Positions 40,372 to 50,911 of a stretch of 64,000 bases of DNA are shown piece after piece (within the stretch, counting starts at the first letter, position 1; each line of letters starts with the position of its first letter). The notes under the pieces were generated by a model that saw only the letters and a program-made list of their open reading frames with translations, was not told the DNA's origin and searched no databases. The DNA is taken from assembly GCF_000527035.1 (NCBI RefSeq), contig NZ_AZUK01000001.1, positions 2,120,001-2,184,000 on the forward strand, written 5' to 3'. The stretch is from Tolumonas lignilytica. GTDB lineage: Bacteria > Pseudomonadota > Gammaproteobacteria > Enterobacterales > Aeromonadaceae. Position numbers and translations under genes: made by a program.

Positions 40372-41033
40372 GAGTTGCCTCCGGAAACGGTGTCTGCCGG
40401 GTTATTCAGCACTGTAATTTGGCCATTTTCGTGCCCTTTAATCTGCCGAAACTGAGTGCTGTTACTCTTTTGTTCCTCAAGCGTCAACGAGAAAGGGGTG
40501 ATTTCACCACTAGGTAAGAGCAGGATTTGTGGTGTTGTTTCGTTGAGCTGGTTTTCGGTGTCAAACCATTGTGGTTCCGAACGGACTAAAAGGTTGTCTT
40601 CATCCTGTAATTGCAACCCTTCCAGTGTTAGCTTCAATGAGATCTTTTCATCAAACTCACCTGCGGTGCGTAATTTATCACTCTTATAGGGCTGCCATAC
40701 CTGATGTTCCCAGTCCGGCAGGGTATCTAGGGCCTGGCTTGCTGTTTGCGTGACGGTATTGCTATTGGCCTCAGCCTTAGGTTGCATCACCATAAATTGA
40801 TAACCGTGTTTGGTGATATGTAACCCAATAGTACGGCCTTGCTGTGTGGCCTGTTCGCTCATGACCTGAACTGTGGCTGCAAACTGCTGACTTTCTTCAG
40901 CCAGACCATTTCCGAGCTTCGGATTGGGCCCGCCCGGGATCGACAAAATCACAATCCCGGCAGCACATCCGATAATGATCATGACCAACATAATTTCAAT
41001 CAGCGTGAAACCACGCATCGAGTTACGCATCAC
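40368..41033 (-). CDS. gspH: type II secretion minor pseudopilin GspH
   Basis: A 221-residue minor pseudopilin, rather long for GspH, with the prepilin site RG|FTLIEIMLVMIII and a beta-rich C-terminal domain. It links the tip complex to the GspG shaft. The start overlaps the gspG stop by four bases (ATGA). Confidence 0.93.
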   Translation of the reverse strand: MMRNSMRGFTLIEIMLVMIIIGCAAGIVILSIPGGPNPKLGNGLAEESQQFAATVQVMSEQATQQGRTIGLHITKHGYQFMVMQPKAEANSNTVTQTASQALDTLPDWEHQVWQPYKSDKLRTAGEFDEKISLKLTLEGLQLQDEDNLLVRSEPQWFDTENQLNETTPQILLLPSGEITPFSLTLEEQKSNSTQFRQIKGHENGQITVLNNPADTVSGGNS

Positions 41034-41470
41034 TGTTTCGTATCCCGCTTATCCAAATTCCAGTTACCAACATCATCATCTGTTCCGGCCTGACCATCAG
41101 GCCCCATTGAGAACACATCAATGGTTCCATGTTCGCCTGGGCTCAGCAGTTGATAGTCATTTTGCCACGGGTCGGCAGGCAGACGTTTAATATAGCCGCC
41201 GTCTTTGTAATTCTTGGGTACAGGGTCACTGTCCGGTTTGGTGAGCAACGCTTGTAACCCCTGATCTGTCGTTGGGTAACGGCCATTATCCAGTTTGTAC
41301 ATATCCAGTGCATTTTCCAGCGCCACAATATCGCTGACGGCTTTTTGATGGTCGGCCTGATCTTTGTTGCCCATCAGATTCGGGACAATCAAACTGGCCA
41401 AAATCCCCAGGATCACGATCACCACCATGATTTCCAACAATGTAAAACCGCGCTGTTGTTTATGTTGCAT
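41030..41470 (-). CDS. gspG: type II secretion major pseudopilin GspG
   Basis: A 146-residue major pseudopilin that polymerises into the piston-like pseudopilus. The site is RG|FTLLEIMVVIVILGIL, and the calcium-binding loop GPDGQAGTDDD near the C-terminus is intact. I choose the ATG at 41470, which has GGGGGT four bases upstream, over the ATG at 41482, which has no ribosome-binding site. Confidence 0.96.
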   Translation of the reverse strand: MQHKQQRGFTLLEIMVVIVILGILASLIVPNLMGNKDQADHQKAVSDIVALENALDMYKLDNGRYPTTDQGLQALLTKPDSDPVPKNYKDGGYIKRLPADPWQNDYQLLSPGEHGTIDVFSMGPDGQAGTDDDVGNWNLDKRDTKQ

Positions 41471-41487
41471 CTGTACCCCCATTAAAA

Positions 41488-42708
41488 TTATCGGCCTACC
41501 ATATTATTCAGTTGCAGGATCGGTTGCAGGATCGCCAGTACAATGAACAGCACCACGACAGCCATACTGACCACCAGTGCGGGTTCAAAAATACTGAGTG
41601 CTATATTGACCTGACTTTCAAATTCGCGATCCTGATTGTCGGCCGCCCGTTCCAACATATTATCCAGTTCACCGCTTCGTTCACCGGACGCAATCATATG
41701 CAGCATCATCGGTGGAAACAATTTGGTTTGTTCTAATGCAGCCCGCAGGCTGGAGCCTTCTCTGACCCGTTCGGTGGCTTCAGAGACCTTTATTTTGGCT
41801 TCATCATTACTCAATACGTCTCCGCTGATGTGCATCCCCTCCAGTAATGGCACCGCACTGGAGTTCAGAATGCTGAGTGTGCGGGCAAAGCGGGCAGTAT
41901 TGAGCCCTCTGCTCACCCGACCGATGATCGGTAAACGCAGGATAGCCGCGTGATAGCGACGACGGTTAGCTGGTTTGGCGACCCAAGAGCGCCATATGAT
42001 CAGCGCCAGAGCCGTGAGCAACAGGAACCATAGACCATAACCGCGGACGACATCGCTGGCCCCCATCAGAAAGCGGGTGCTGAAAGGCAGTTCTTGTTTC
42101 ATATGCACAAACTGCTCAACGACCTTCGGTACCACTGTGGCCAGCAAAATCGCGATGACGCTGATAGCGACGAGGGTCAGGATGACCGGATAAATCATGG
42201 CCTGCAGCAGCTTGTTTTTCATCTGCTGGCGTTGTTCGGTGTAATCAGCCAACCGGTTGAGCACCGTTTCGAGATGACCGGATTTCTCCCCGGCAGCCAC
42301 CATGGCGCGATAAAGCGGATCAAACACTGAGGGAAAGGTAGACATGCCTTCAGCCAGCGAATGACCCTCCAGCACCTTGGTCCGGACGGCCGCAATGAGG
42401 GTGCTCAGCCGGGCTTTTTCCGTTTGTTGGGCAACCGCTTTTAAGGCTTCTTCTATCGGCAAGGCGGCAGCAACCAGCGTTGCTAGTTGACGGGTAAACA
42501 GCGCCAGTTCACCGGTGCTGATGCGGGGCTGAAACCAGCGCCGATGCTGTGTCTGCTGTGTGACTCGCTCTACGGCTTCGGTCAGTTCAACCGGTGTTAA
42601 TCCCTGTTCACGCAGAAATTGTCGGGCCTGACGCGGGGAATCCGCCTCGATCATTCCCTCTTTGCGCCGACCTTTCGCATCCAGCGCTTCATAGGCAAAC
42701 GCTGGCAT
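41488..42708 (-). CDS. gspF: type II secretion inner-membrane platform protein GspF
   Basis: A 406-residue polytopic protein with the duplicated GspF domain (about 70-195 and 270-395) and three membrane helices. It is the platform on which pseudopilins assemble, driven by GspE. The [18 protein letters not shown] start is characteristic. The gap to gspE is two bases. Confidence 0.96.
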   Translation of the reverse strand: MPAFAYEALDAKGRRKEGMIEADSPRQARQFLREQGLTPVELTEAVERVTQQTQHRRWFQPRISTGELALFTRQLATLVAAALPIEEALKAVAQQTEKARLSTLIAAVRTKVLEGHSLAEGMSTFPSVFDPLYRAMVAAGEKSGHLETVLNRLADYTEQRQQMKNKLLQAMIYPVILTLVAISVIAILLATVVPKVVEQFVHMKQELPFSTRFLMGASDVVRGYGLWFLLLTALALIIWRSWVAKPANRRRYHAAILRLPIIGRVSRGLNTARFARTLSILNSSAVPLLEGMHISGDVLSNDEAKIKVSEATERVREGSSLRAALEQTKLFPPMMLHMIASGERSGELDNMLERAADNQDREFESQVNIALSIFEPALVVSMAVVVLFIVLAILQPILQLNNMVGR

Positions 42709-42710
42709 GG

Positions 42711-44213
42711 TTAATCCTCCCGAGTGACGCGCAACACTTCTTCCAGCGTGGTATCACCCTGTAAGACACGTTGTAAACCGTCGGTGCGGATGCTCGGTGT
42801 GTGGGACCGAATCAAACGCTCAATTTCCTGTTCACCTGCGCCGGCATGAATGGCTTCACGGATGTGTTCATCGACAATCAGCAATTCATAAATACCGGTT
42901 CGACCCTTATAACCGGTGAAGTTGCACGCTTCACAGCCGACAGCTTTAAAGAGATGAGTCACCGTTGCCGGAAACTCATAGAGCTGTCGATCACTTTCAC
43001 TGAGTGGGTGAGGCTCTTTACAGTGTGGGCATAACGTACGCACCAAGCGTTGCGCCAGTACCCCCAGCAGTGAGGTGGAGAGCAAAAAGGGTTCAATTCC
43101 CATATCACGTAAACGGGTGATCGCACCAATGGCGGTATTGGTATGCAAGGTTGACAACACCAGATGGCCGGTGAGCGAGGCTTGTACGGCAATTTGAGCG
43201 GTTTCCAAATCGCGAATTTCGCCGACCATTACCACATCCGGGTCTTGACGCAGAATGGCCCGCAAGCCCCGAGCGAAGGTCATGTCTACTTTCGGATTTA
43301 CTTGCGTCTGACCCACACCTTCTAGGTCGTATTCGATAGGGTCTTCAACCGTCAGGATATTACGATCTTTGGTATTGATTTCCGATAAGGCCGCATACAA
43401 GGTGGTGGATTTACCAGAACCGGTTGGTCCGGTCACCAGAATGATGCCATGCGGTTTGCGGATCAGATCCGCAATATGTGCACGGTTGCTATCGGTCATG
43501 CCGAGCTGTTTCAGTTCCAGTCGGACATTGTTTTTATCCAGTAAACGCAACACGACACGTTCACCGTAACTGGATGGCATCGTGGACACACGGACATCCA
43601 CCGCGCGACCGCCAATTCGCAGGCCGATGCGGCCATCTTGCGGCACGCGTTTTTCTGCAATATCCAGTTTGGCCATGACCTTGATACGAGAAACCAGCAA
43701 GGAGGCCAGTTTACGTTGCGGACGCAGGATCTCGCGCAGCACCCCATCGATCCGGAAACGGATCACCAGATGTTTTTCAAAGGTTTCGATATGAATATCA
43801 GATGCTTCCGCCTTGATGGCCTCACTGAGCATGGCATTTATCAAGCGAATGATCGGCGCGTCATCATCGGCATCCAGCAGATCTTCGTTATTAGGCAATT
43901 CTTCGGCCAAGGTGAAGAAATCGGCCTCATTCCCTATATTTTCCATCAATTGACGCGCTTCAGACGAATCGCGCTGATAATCTTCAGTCAACTGCTGTTC
44001 AAACGCATCGGCATCTAGCCAGTGTAACTGAAAAGGCTGACGCAACAGGCGACGAACCTCTTGCAACGTCTGGGCGCTGACGCCGGTGCGGCAGTACAAC
44101 AGGGGTTCGGCATGTTGCCACTGCAGCAATACCCCATGGTCACGGGCATAGGCAAAATTCAGTCGTAACAGCGGTGGCGGAATGGCAGAACCTTCAGGCA
44201 TAACGGCCGACAT
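42711..44213 (-). CDS. gspE: type II secretion ATPase GspE
   Basis: A 500-residue hexameric ATPase that powers pseudopilus assembly. Walker A is GPTGSGKST, the Asp-box and Walker B region are [18 protein letters not shown], and a tetracysteine zinc site (CPHC...CEAC) lies near residues 395-430. The N-terminal N1E/N2E region docks to GspL. Start and gspD stop share a base (TAATG). Confidence 0.96.
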   Translation of the reverse strand: MSAVMPEGSAIPPPLLRLNFAYARDHGVLLQWQHAEPLLYCRTGVSAQTLQEVRRLLRQPFQLHWLDADAFEQQLTEDYQRDSSEARQLMENIGNEADFFTLAEELPNNEDLLDADDDAPIIRLINAMLSEAIKAEASDIHIETFEKHLVIRFRIDGVLREILRPQRKLASLLVSRIKVMAKLDIAEKRVPQDGRIGLRIGGRAVDVRVSTMPSSYGERVVLRLLDKNNVRLELKQLGMTDSNRAHIADLIRKPHGIILVTGPTGSGKSTTLYAALSEINTKDRNILTVEDPIEYDLEGVGQTQVNPKVDMTFARGLRAILRQDPDVVMVGEIRDLETAQIAVQASLTGHLVLSTLHTNTAIGAITRLRDMGIEPFLLSTSLLGVLAQRLVRTLCPHCKEPHPLSESDRQLYEFPATVTHLFKAVGCEACNFTGYKGRTGIYELLIVDEHIREAIHAGAGEQEIERLIRSHTPSIRTDGLQRVLQGDTTLEEVLRVTRED

Positions 44214-46255
44214 TACTGCACTCCTGCCTCATGGCGTTGCTGTTCCAGCATGGCTTTCATTTTCGGCGATAAAGTCGGTTGCTCGCCGTAAGCCGGTAAA
44301 ATCGGACGCTCTACCGGCAGTGCCAGTCGATCGGTGTCTTCCTCTTGGGAAAGCTGTTCAGCTCGGAACAAATCATACTTACTGCTGGATACACCGGTGT
44401 AGGTGATCGGATCGCGTAAAATGGTCGGATGGATAAAGACCATCAGATTCTGTTTGCTCTTGGTGGTGCCGTTATAACGGAACAGGTAACCCAACACCGG
44501 GATGTCGCCCAGTAACGGCACCTTATAGACCGACTCGGTCGTGGTATTACTCAGCAAGCCTCCGAGCACGACCGTTTCGCCGCTTTTCACCAACACCGCA
44601 TTTTTAACGGTACGTGTGTTGAAGGTAGAGCCCAGGCTGCTGCTACTGGAAGAAGAGGAATCAGACGAGGTTGATGAGGCAACACTGGAGACTTCCTGTT
44701 CGATTTCCAGTAATACGGAATCCCCTTCGTTGATTTGTGGGGTGACTTTGAGTTTGGTGCCGACCGTTTTCCGTTCCACAGTGTTATACACACTGCCGGT
44801 GGTGCTGGATTGGCTGCCGGTCACGACAGGCACTTCCTGCCCGACATTAAAGGCGGCTTCTTTATTATCCAGTGTGACAATACTCGGCGTGGCCAGAATA
44901 TTACTCTTGGTGTTACTGGATAGCGCAGTGACCAGTCCGGCCCAGTCGCCGGAATAGAAGCCGGCAGCCATTCCGTTAAAGCTGCTCAAAGCGTTTGTTG
45001 TGTTGCTGGACAGCGTGCCATTTTTTTTGTAATCGAGCGCGGCTTGCGCAACGGTCGTAGATGGAAGCCCGGTTCCTACGAATTGTGTTCCGCCGCCGTT
45101 CCTGTTAGCCCACTGTACGCCAAAATTCAGGGCGTCACCGTCTTGAACTTCGACGATGACGGCTTCGACTAAGACTTGTGCCCGACGGATATCCAGCTTG
45201 GCAATAATACGCTCCAGTTCCTGCATGATATCCGGCTGCGCGGTGATGACCAGGGCATTGGTTTGTTCATCGGCGACAATGCTGAGATCTTTGCCATTAA
45301 ACGCAGCACTGCCAGAACTGCCTCCGGTAGATGAACCGGCTGTACTGGTGTTCATGGCTGAGGAACTGCCATTTTTTTCACTTTGAATGGTTTTACTGGT
45401 TCCACTTAATACATCAACCAGATTTTTGGCCTTGGCATATTTTAAATAAAACACGCGTGTATTGCCCTGATTCTGCTGCTCGCGGTCCAGTTGACGGATG
45501 ATGTTGACGATACGTTGTCGGCTCTGGGTTTCACCGCTGATGATAACCGAATTGGTACGCTCATCGGCGACAACTTTGGGGGTCAGGACATTGGTCAGGT
45601 TATTTTTATCGTTCTTATTCAATGCGGTAATTAATCGCACCATTTCACTGGCTGAAGCATATTTCAGTTTGATCACATCGACTTTTTCATCACCGACTTT
45701 GTCGACGCGATGCACGATATCTACCAAGCGGTTAACGACAGCGGCGCGACCGGTCAATAACAAGACGTTGGAGGGTTCGTAATGTACGACATTACCACTG
45801 CCTGCATTGTCATTGAGCTGACGCAGTAGTGGTGCCAGTTCTCGAACAGACACGTTGTGAACCGGGACGACTCGGGTCACCATTTCATCACCGCTGCCTG
45901 GTTTACTGTCGTCAGCGACGGGAATAGCTGCGGTTTTGGCCGTGGCGGATTTTACGACTTTCAGGATGCCATCTGGCATGGGAACGACCGCAAAACCGTA
46001 GACATCCAGTACGCTCAGGAAGAACTGATAATACTGCTCATCATTGAGTAAATCATAACTGCGGACGTTGACCGTGCCCCGCACTGCCGGATCGACAATA
46101 ATAGTTTTATTGAGATTTTTGCCGACGGTATTAATAAATTCCTGAATATCGGTGCCTTTAAAGCTCGCTGTATATTCAGCAGCACTAACTGACGGGAGTG
46201 TGAGCTGGGTGCAGAGACAGCTAATCACCAAGCTTCGTTTGATAAATTGCTTCAT
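44213..46255 (-). CDS. gspD: type II secretion outer-membrane secretin GspD
   Basis: A 680-residue secretin forming the outer-membrane exit channel. It has a signal peptide (to about residue 25), N0-N3 domains (about 27-370), then the secretin core with [10 protein letters not shown] and [14 protein letters not shown] motifs. Two Ser-rich stretches stand out: one in the N3 domain (about 296-320) and one in the core (about 540-560). No pilotin-binding S-domain is evident, which agrees with the ExeA/ExeB-dependent assembly of Aeromonas. gspC ends 22 bases upstream. Confidence 0.96.
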   Translation of the reverse strand: MKQFIKRSLVISCLCTQLTLPSVSAAEYTASFKGTDIQEFINTVGKNLNKTIIVDPAVRGTVNVRSYDLLNDEQYYQFFLSVLDVYGFAVVPMPDGILKVVKSATAKTAAIPVADDSKPGSGDEMVTRVVPVHNVSVRELAPLLRQLNDNAGSGNVVHYEPSNVLLLTGRAAVVNRLVDIVHRVDKVGDEKVDVIKLKYASASEMVRLITALNKNDKNNLTNVLTPKVVADERTNSVIISGETQSRQRIVNIIRQLDREQQNQGNTRVFYLKYAKAKNLVDVLSGTSKTIQSEKNGSSSAMNTSTAGSSTGGSSGSAAFNGKDLSIVADEQTNALVITAQPDIMQELERIIAKLDIRRAQVLVEAVIVEVQDGDALNFGVQWANRNGGGTQFVGTGLPSTTVAQAALDYKKNGTLSSNTTNALSSFNGMAAGFYSGDWAGLVTALSSNTKSNILATPSIVTLDNKEAAFNVGQEVPVVTGSQSSTTGSVYNTVERKTVGTKLKVTPQINEGDSVLLEIEQEVSSVASSTSSDSSSSSSSSLGSTFNTRTVKNAVLVKSGETVVLGGLLSNTTTESVYKVPLLGDIPVLGYLFRYNGTTKSKQNLMVFIHPTILRDPITYTGVSSSKYDLFRAEQLSQEEDTDRLALPVERPILPAYGEQPTLSPKMKAMLEQQRHEAGVQ

Positions 46256-46277
46256 TTAAATCATTCACTCCACGTGC

Positions 46278-47135
46278 TTATGGTTGCGCCAGATTAATAT
46301 AAACATCCTGATCAATGCCGTTGCGTTCGACAGTGATATTCATTTCGCTCATATGTGTTAATTGCTGCATCGCCTGAGCGGCTTCACTGCTATTTCGCAG
46401 ATCTAATCCGTTGATACTGATGGCTAAATCATTCGGCTGCAAGCCAGATTGGTTAAATATGTCTGAATGATGCCCAGGATTTAAACGATAACCTTTCAAT
46501 TGATTGTTTTCTCTGACTGGCGTGATACTCAGATAGTCGAGGAGCTGTCCTGGATTTTTTAAAAGTTGCTGGCGGACATCTGATATTGATGCAGGCGCAG
46601 ATACGGCAGATGAGGAAGCGGTTGTGGCTGAGGCATTTTCATCCAACAGTAACGCTTCTTGCTGTTGCTGACGTGTAATAATCACCCGGTCTGGCAAGAT
46701 CTGATCAATACGAGCGTCAGTTCCCTGGATCACATCACCAATCTGATAACTTTGTTGCTGGTTGTTGCGGGCGATGATCGCAATGGAACGGCTGGGAATA
46801 CTGCTGGCCATGATCCCGGTCAGTTGTGCATTTAAACGACTCTTGGGGGCATCGGTCTGAACAGCTTTGTTGCTGGTTAACTGAGCTACACCAAACAATG
46901 CTGCATTGCGAATGGCAACCAATCGCTGTTGGTTATCTTGCGGTTCATTGCGCGAGTTGACCGATGACGAGGCAGGCGAAAGTGGTGTGGTGGTTTGCGG
47001 GAGCGGCAGTAAATGCCACGTCAGTTGTGCCAATTGGTAACTGCAGCCTAATAAGAAAAACAAGACTGCCATACGCTGGATCGTATTTAGCCCGTTTTCA
47101 CTTAAAAACCAGTCTCGGATAGTCAGTAACCGCAT
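46278..47135 (-). CDS. gspC: type II secretion protein GspC
   Basis: A 285-residue bitopic inner-membrane protein, first gene of the operon. It has one membrane helix (about 22-42), a periplasmic homology region that contacts the GspD N0 domain, and a C-terminal PDZ-type domain with LQPNDLAISINGLDLRN. GspC helps select cargo. The ATG at 47135 is preferred because GAGA lies six bases upstream; 47141 is the alternative. The 180-base interval shared with nudE holds the operon promoter, which I cannot pin down. Confidence 0.93.
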   Translation of the reverse strand: MRLLTIRDWFLSENGLNTIQRMAVLFFLLGCSYQLAQLTWHLLPLPQTTTPLSPASSSVNSRNEPQDNQQRLVAIRNAALFGVAQLTSNKAVQTDAPKSRLNAQLTGIMASSIPSRSIAIIARNNQQQSYQIGDVIQGTDARIDQILPDRVIITRQQQQEALLLDENASATTASSSAVSAPASISDVRQQLLKNPGQLLDYLSITPVRENNQLKGYRLNPGHHSDIFNQSGLQPNDLAISINGLDLRNSSEAAQAMQQLTHMSEMNITVERNGIDQDVYINLAQP

Positions 47136-47322
47136 TGCCATTCTCTTTTTTTATAATAGTTTTCCCTAAGGGAATAACATTCTGCTATGTGATACCGACT
47201 GATACAACTATTAGTAAGAATACATCTGCAAATCATTACACAATTCACGGAATCTTGACAAAGACAGTGTTAACCGAGACAGATATACTGTTGTTACTAT
47301 TTGTTAACATTGTGTGGTTTTC

Positions 47323-47925
47323 ATGTCAGAAAAGCCAATTAATGCCGAACGAGCTTTACCGGAAATCATACAACGGGATGTTGTGGCGCAAAGTCGTCTG
47401 TTCCGCGTCGAGGCTTTGCAACTACGCTTCAGTAACGGGGAAGAGCGGGTTTATGAGCGCATTCCGGGTGGTAACCGCCATGCCGTGATGATCGTGCCGA
47501 TATTGAATAACGACACTCTGCTGCTAATTCGTGAGTATGCTGCCGGTACGCACTCTTATGAAATCGGATTTCCTAAAGGACTGGTGGATGCCGGTGAGAC
47601 AGATGCGGATGCGGCCAACCGGGAATTGCAGGAAGAGATTGGTATGGCATCCCGGCAATTAACGTTTCTGAAGCAAGTATCATTGGCACCAGGCTTTATG
47701 AATGCCCGCATGGCTATCTTTCTTGCCAAGGATTTGTATCCGCAACAACTGGTGGGTGATGAACCGGAGCCGTTGGAGGTGATCCCTTGGCCATTGCAAG
47801 AGGCGGACGCGTTATTGGAACACCCGCAATTTCATGAGGCGCGCAGTGTGGCGGCGTTGTTGCTGTTACTTCGTCATCTTAAAGAAGACACGGCTTTGCG
47901 GTCTGAGACATCATTGATTAAGTAA
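47323..47925 (+). CDS. nudE: ADP-compounds Nudix hydrolase NudE
   Basis: A 200-residue Nudix hydrolase that cleaves ADP-ribose, NADH and diadenosine polyphosphates. The Nudix box is complete (GLVDAGETDADAANRELQEEIG, roughly residues 89-111), and the flanking YERIPGGNRHAVMIVPI and GDEPEPLEVIPWPL segments match NudE. I start at the ATG at 47323, as in NudE proteins, rather than the GTG three codons earlier. It is divergent from gspC; nudE beside T2SS genes is also known in Vibrio. It overlaps the convergent DUF3142 gene by 15 bases. Confidence 0.92.
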   Translation: MSEKPINAERALPEIIQRDVVAQSRLFRVEALQLRFSNGEERVYERIPGGNRHAVMIVPILNNDTLLLIREYAAGTHSYEIGFPKGLVDAGETDADAANRELQEEIGMASRQLTFLKQVSLAPGFMNARMAIFLAKDLYPQQLVGDEPEPLEVIPWPLQEADALLEHPQFHEARSVAALLLLLRHLKEDTALRSETSLIK

Positions 47926-48615
47926 AAAAACAACGTAACCGCGAAAATAGCGGGTTTTCGCCAGAGAGTCCGGGGCCTGCCACTCACCGTGCTGCACTAA
48001 CCCGATCTTAAAGGGGATTTGTAACCGAGCCAGACGTGGCAGATAGTCGGTGTAATTCCTGATGGTATGTCGGCCCTGGTAGGTTTGTATCACGACCTCA
48101 TCAACCACCTGACGTAGCTGGTTGACCTGTTCGGGAGAGGTGTGATTACTCCAGTCGAGTAACCCGGTAATACTCAGTGCATATTCAGAAGGCAGATGCT
48201 GGCGTAATTGCTGAAGAAACGCGGTGTATTCCGCCAAGCGTAAGGTGCGGGCATCGAAGTCAATCTGAATGCCGACTACCGCGTTACCGGCCCGCTTCCA
48301 GCGGTGTATCTGCTGTATGACCTGCTGATAGATGGCATCAGGCCAGTTTAATGTTTCTACCCGGTAAGTGAGCCAGACCCGGCCATGACGTAACCGGGGC
48401 ACCGGAATACCTTGGGGAATAAACTGACTTTCTCTTCGCCCCGAACTGATTTGCCCCTGCAGAATATAAAGCGTATCGGCTTGCGCCAACACGGGCTGTG
48501 GCCGCACCGCACTCCATAACCAGAATGCGTGATAGTCTGAGGCATCGACGTTGGCAGAGGCTGGCATCGATGTGATGCCAGCAATGAGGCTAATCCAAAA
48601 AAGGATCTGGCGCAT
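47911..48615 (-). CDS. exported DUF3142-type protein
   Basis: A 234-residue protein with a signal peptide (to about residue 21, PASA). The mature part looks like a DUF3142 domain, a TIM-barrel-like fold related in outline to glycoside hydrolases: a YILQGQ strand, GIQIDFDARTL, YALSITGLLDW and VVIQTYQG. The strand-end Asp in QIDFD and the Tyr/Gln pair in QTYQG are candidate functional residues. No activity is established to my knowledge. Its start and the stop of the large gene upstream share one base (TAATG), so both are translationally coupled. Confidence 0.75.
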   Translation of the reverse strand: MRQILFWISLIAGITSMPASANVDASDYHAFWLWSAVRPQPVLAQADTLYILQGQISSGRRESQFIPQGIPVPRLRHGRVWLTYRVETLNWPDAIYQQVIQQIHRWKRAGNAVVGIQIDFDARTLRLAEYTAFLQQLRQHLPSEYALSITGLLDWSNHTSPEQVNQLRQVVDEVVIQTYQGRHTIRNYTDYLPRLARLQIPFKIGLVQHGEWQAPDSLAKTRYFRGYVVFLLNQ

Positions 48616-50801
48616 TACCAGTAGTATTTCAGTTGCTTAGCCCAGCGGGTATCGCCAAATTGCGATTTCAACGTATGGAACCACTGTTTTCGCTGATCGA
48701 CGGCGATCTCTTGCGCACCGCAACTGTTATAGCCACTGGGTGCAAAGCAATTGATGGCACGATAAAGGGCATACGCTTTATCTTCGTGTAACGGCTGTTT
48801 TTGGGCGATGATTTGCAGATAACCATCCAGTCGTGAAAATGGTTTCCCGGGGAAGAAACTTTCGGTGCCACCGAGTTCATGGCTGTCGGGCTGGGTATTC
48901 AGCGGGAAATCATCTAAACCCTGACGGAGAATAAATTCGCCCAAACAGTTCAGGGCCCGAGGATTGGTTTTGTCATCCTGCAGGGTTTGCACCACGGCAG
49001 TTAAGGCCGGACATTGATAGTCCGTCGCATTTTTGCCATCCCACTGGAAGAGCGCCAAGGCTTGATCTGTACTATAGGTGACGCCCATGAACAAAGGTTC
49101 AGAACTGGCTTTCTCCGGTAGTGATTTGACGTCTTGCAGAAAATCAGCATACAGGCCATGCGTCAGATCTTTATACAGTAACGTGAACAGAGCAATGTCA
49201 TGTTCCTGTGACGAGAGCGGATGGACGATCTGTTGGCGCAGCAACTTGGGTGCCGCAATATTCCGTAACAAGATCTCACGGATCATCGCCGTTTTGATCG
49301 GCGAATTATGAGCAAAAACTTGTTCCAGTTTTTGATTCCGTTCGTAGTTCATGGCTAAAGCCAGTTCCAACTGCTGATGCTGGAGTGGCTCTTTTACCTG
49401 CGCTAACAATTTCAGCCATAACTGCTCGGCTTGGGTCCATTGTTCTTTGTTTTCCAGTGCTAAACCGCGCAGGGTCTGCTGGCTGAAGTGCAGATAATCC
49501 AGCGGTTGTCCGGCTTTGAGCTCTGGCAGTATGTTGAGGGTTTTGTCGGCATCTTTTTCCACATACAGGGAATAGGCACCGAGCAGATAAGTGTACAGTT
49601 CTGGTTGCTTGGCAAATTTGTTTTGCTGCGATTGCAGTTCCGATAACGTAAATGGTGGCCGACTGTCGTTATCGCTGCGACGGCGCATCAGCATGAGATC
49701 AATAATGGACAGCAATTGGGGATCGTCGATGTTGCTGGTGTCGCTGTAAGAGAGCAGCAGCTTATTGTCAATTTCCTGAATCAACTGGTTATTGCTGATA
49801 TTGCTGTCACTCATCGGATGCTCAAACCAATAGGCATAGGCTTGAGCCAGACGTTTTTGATCGTTGGTGAGCCAGTAAATGCGTCGTAACAACCCCTGCG
49901 CAGAGGCTTTATATTGTCCGTGAGGATATTCTGTCAGATAGCTGTTGAACGCGGATTCTGCGGCCTGCAAAGTAGCAAGATCGACCTTTTCATTGTTGGG
50001 AAAACCCATATCATCAAACGCGTTTTGTTGGGCGTCATTCAGGAACACACGACCCTTCATGTAGAGTGCCGTTTCTTTTAACCAAGGCTGGGAAGCAACG
50101 CTGAGAGCATTGAAAGTGGCGATAGCCTGGGTAAAGTCACCGTTATAAAACGCCAGTGCGCCTTGCAGATAATCTGAAAACAGCTGACCAGAGGCAGATT
50201 GGATATTGTCAGGCAACAGGGCTGACTGTTGGGTTGCGTCGCCATCGCAGCTTTGCAGGATAGCCAGACGGCTTTGCGCCAGCGTTTGCTTTTCTGCAGC
50301 GGGGATATCGCTGGTATGCGCTAACTGTTGCAGATAAGTGAGCGCTGTTTGCGGATTATTGGATGCACAGCGACTGCCATCCCAGGTTGATTCTTGCGCT
50401 AATAAACTCTGGGCAGTGGTTTTGTTGACCCCCAACTGGATTGCCTGTGTCAGCAGTGGTGTGTTTTCGGCGGCCGATTCCGTTGCGTTGGTGTCGTCAT
50501 TCTGGTCAGCATCGTCTTCCAGATCGACGGGAAAGGGGATGAGTGCGTAGCCCTGTTCTTTATAGTAATTGTCGCGGGTGGGAACGGAAATTTGACTATG
50601 ATGTTGATCTGCAAGCAATAATTGTAAGTTGATCCGGCTGTCATTGGCTGGTGAAAGGAACGGAGTATTGTTGCAGGTGTCCAACTGATCTCGGGTCAGA
50701 TTCCAGGTGGGATAACAACTGTCATCGCTGCAGGCGAATGCCGGAAGTTGTAATAATGCATAGAAAATGAAGCTGCCGGTTATCGAGAAGCGTAAAGACA
50801 T
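48615..50801 (-). CDS. large exported protein with helical-repeat character, function unknown
   Basis: A 728-residue protein I cannot name. It has a signal peptide (MSLRFSITGSFIFYALLQLPAFA) followed directly by Cys; whether this is a lipobox is doubtful because Phe occupies the -2 position. The rest is rich in Leu, Ala and Gln and reads as consecutive amphipathic helices with TPR-like segments (for example GALAFYNGDFTQAIATFNAL and AESAFNSYLTEYPHGQYKASAQGLLRRIYW). The start at 50801 has AAGGATGG upstream; an ATG at 50849 lacks this and precedes the signal peptide by 16 residues. It is coupled to the DUF3142 gene. Confidence 0.72.
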   Translation of the reverse strand: MSLRFSITGSFIFYALLQLPAFACSDDSCYPTWNLTRDQLDTCNNTPFLSPANDSRINLQLLLADQHHSQISVPTRDNYYKEQGYALIPFPVDLEDDADQNDDTNATESAAENTPLLTQAIQLGVNKTTAQSLLAQESTWDGSRCASNNPQTALTYLQQLAHTSDIPAAEKQTLAQSRLAILQSCDGDATQQSALLPDNIQSASGQLFSDYLQGALAFYNGDFTQAIATFNALSVASQPWLKETALYMKGRVFLNDAQQNAFDDMGFPNNEKVDLATLQAAESAFNSYLTEYPHGQYKASAQGLLRRIYWLTNDQKRLAQAYAYWFEHPMSDSNISNNQLIQEIDNKLLLSYSDTSNIDDPQLLSIIDLMLMRRRSDNDSRPPFTLSELQSQQNKFAKQPELYTYLLGAYSLYVEKDADKTLNILPELKAGQPLDYLHFSQQTLRGLALENKEQWTQAEQLWLKLLAQVKEPLQHQQLELALAMNYERNQKLEQVFAHNSPIKTAMIREILLRNIAAPKLLRQQIVHPLSSQEHDIALFTLLYKDLTHGLYADFLQDVKSLPEKASSEPLFMGVTYSTDQALALFQWDGKNATDYQCPALTAVVQTLQDDKTNPRALNCLGEFILRQGLDDFPLNTQPDSHELGGTESFFPGKPFSRLDGYLQIIAQKQPLHEDKAYALYRAINCFAPSGYNSCGAQEIAVDQRKQWFHTLKSQFGDTRWAKQLKYYW

Positions 50802-50911
50802 ATCCCATCCTTCTTTATTGTTGTGTCGGCATGATTGTTTGATTATCAAACAATTGAATCAGGGATGCTACTAAGTTGATACGTAATGCCATGGGAATTT
50901 GCCCCTCGTTT

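Noticed and set aside
47255-47289. TTGACA and TATACT upstream of nudE as a promoter
   Set aside because: The spacing is 23 bases, too long for a sigma-70 promoter.
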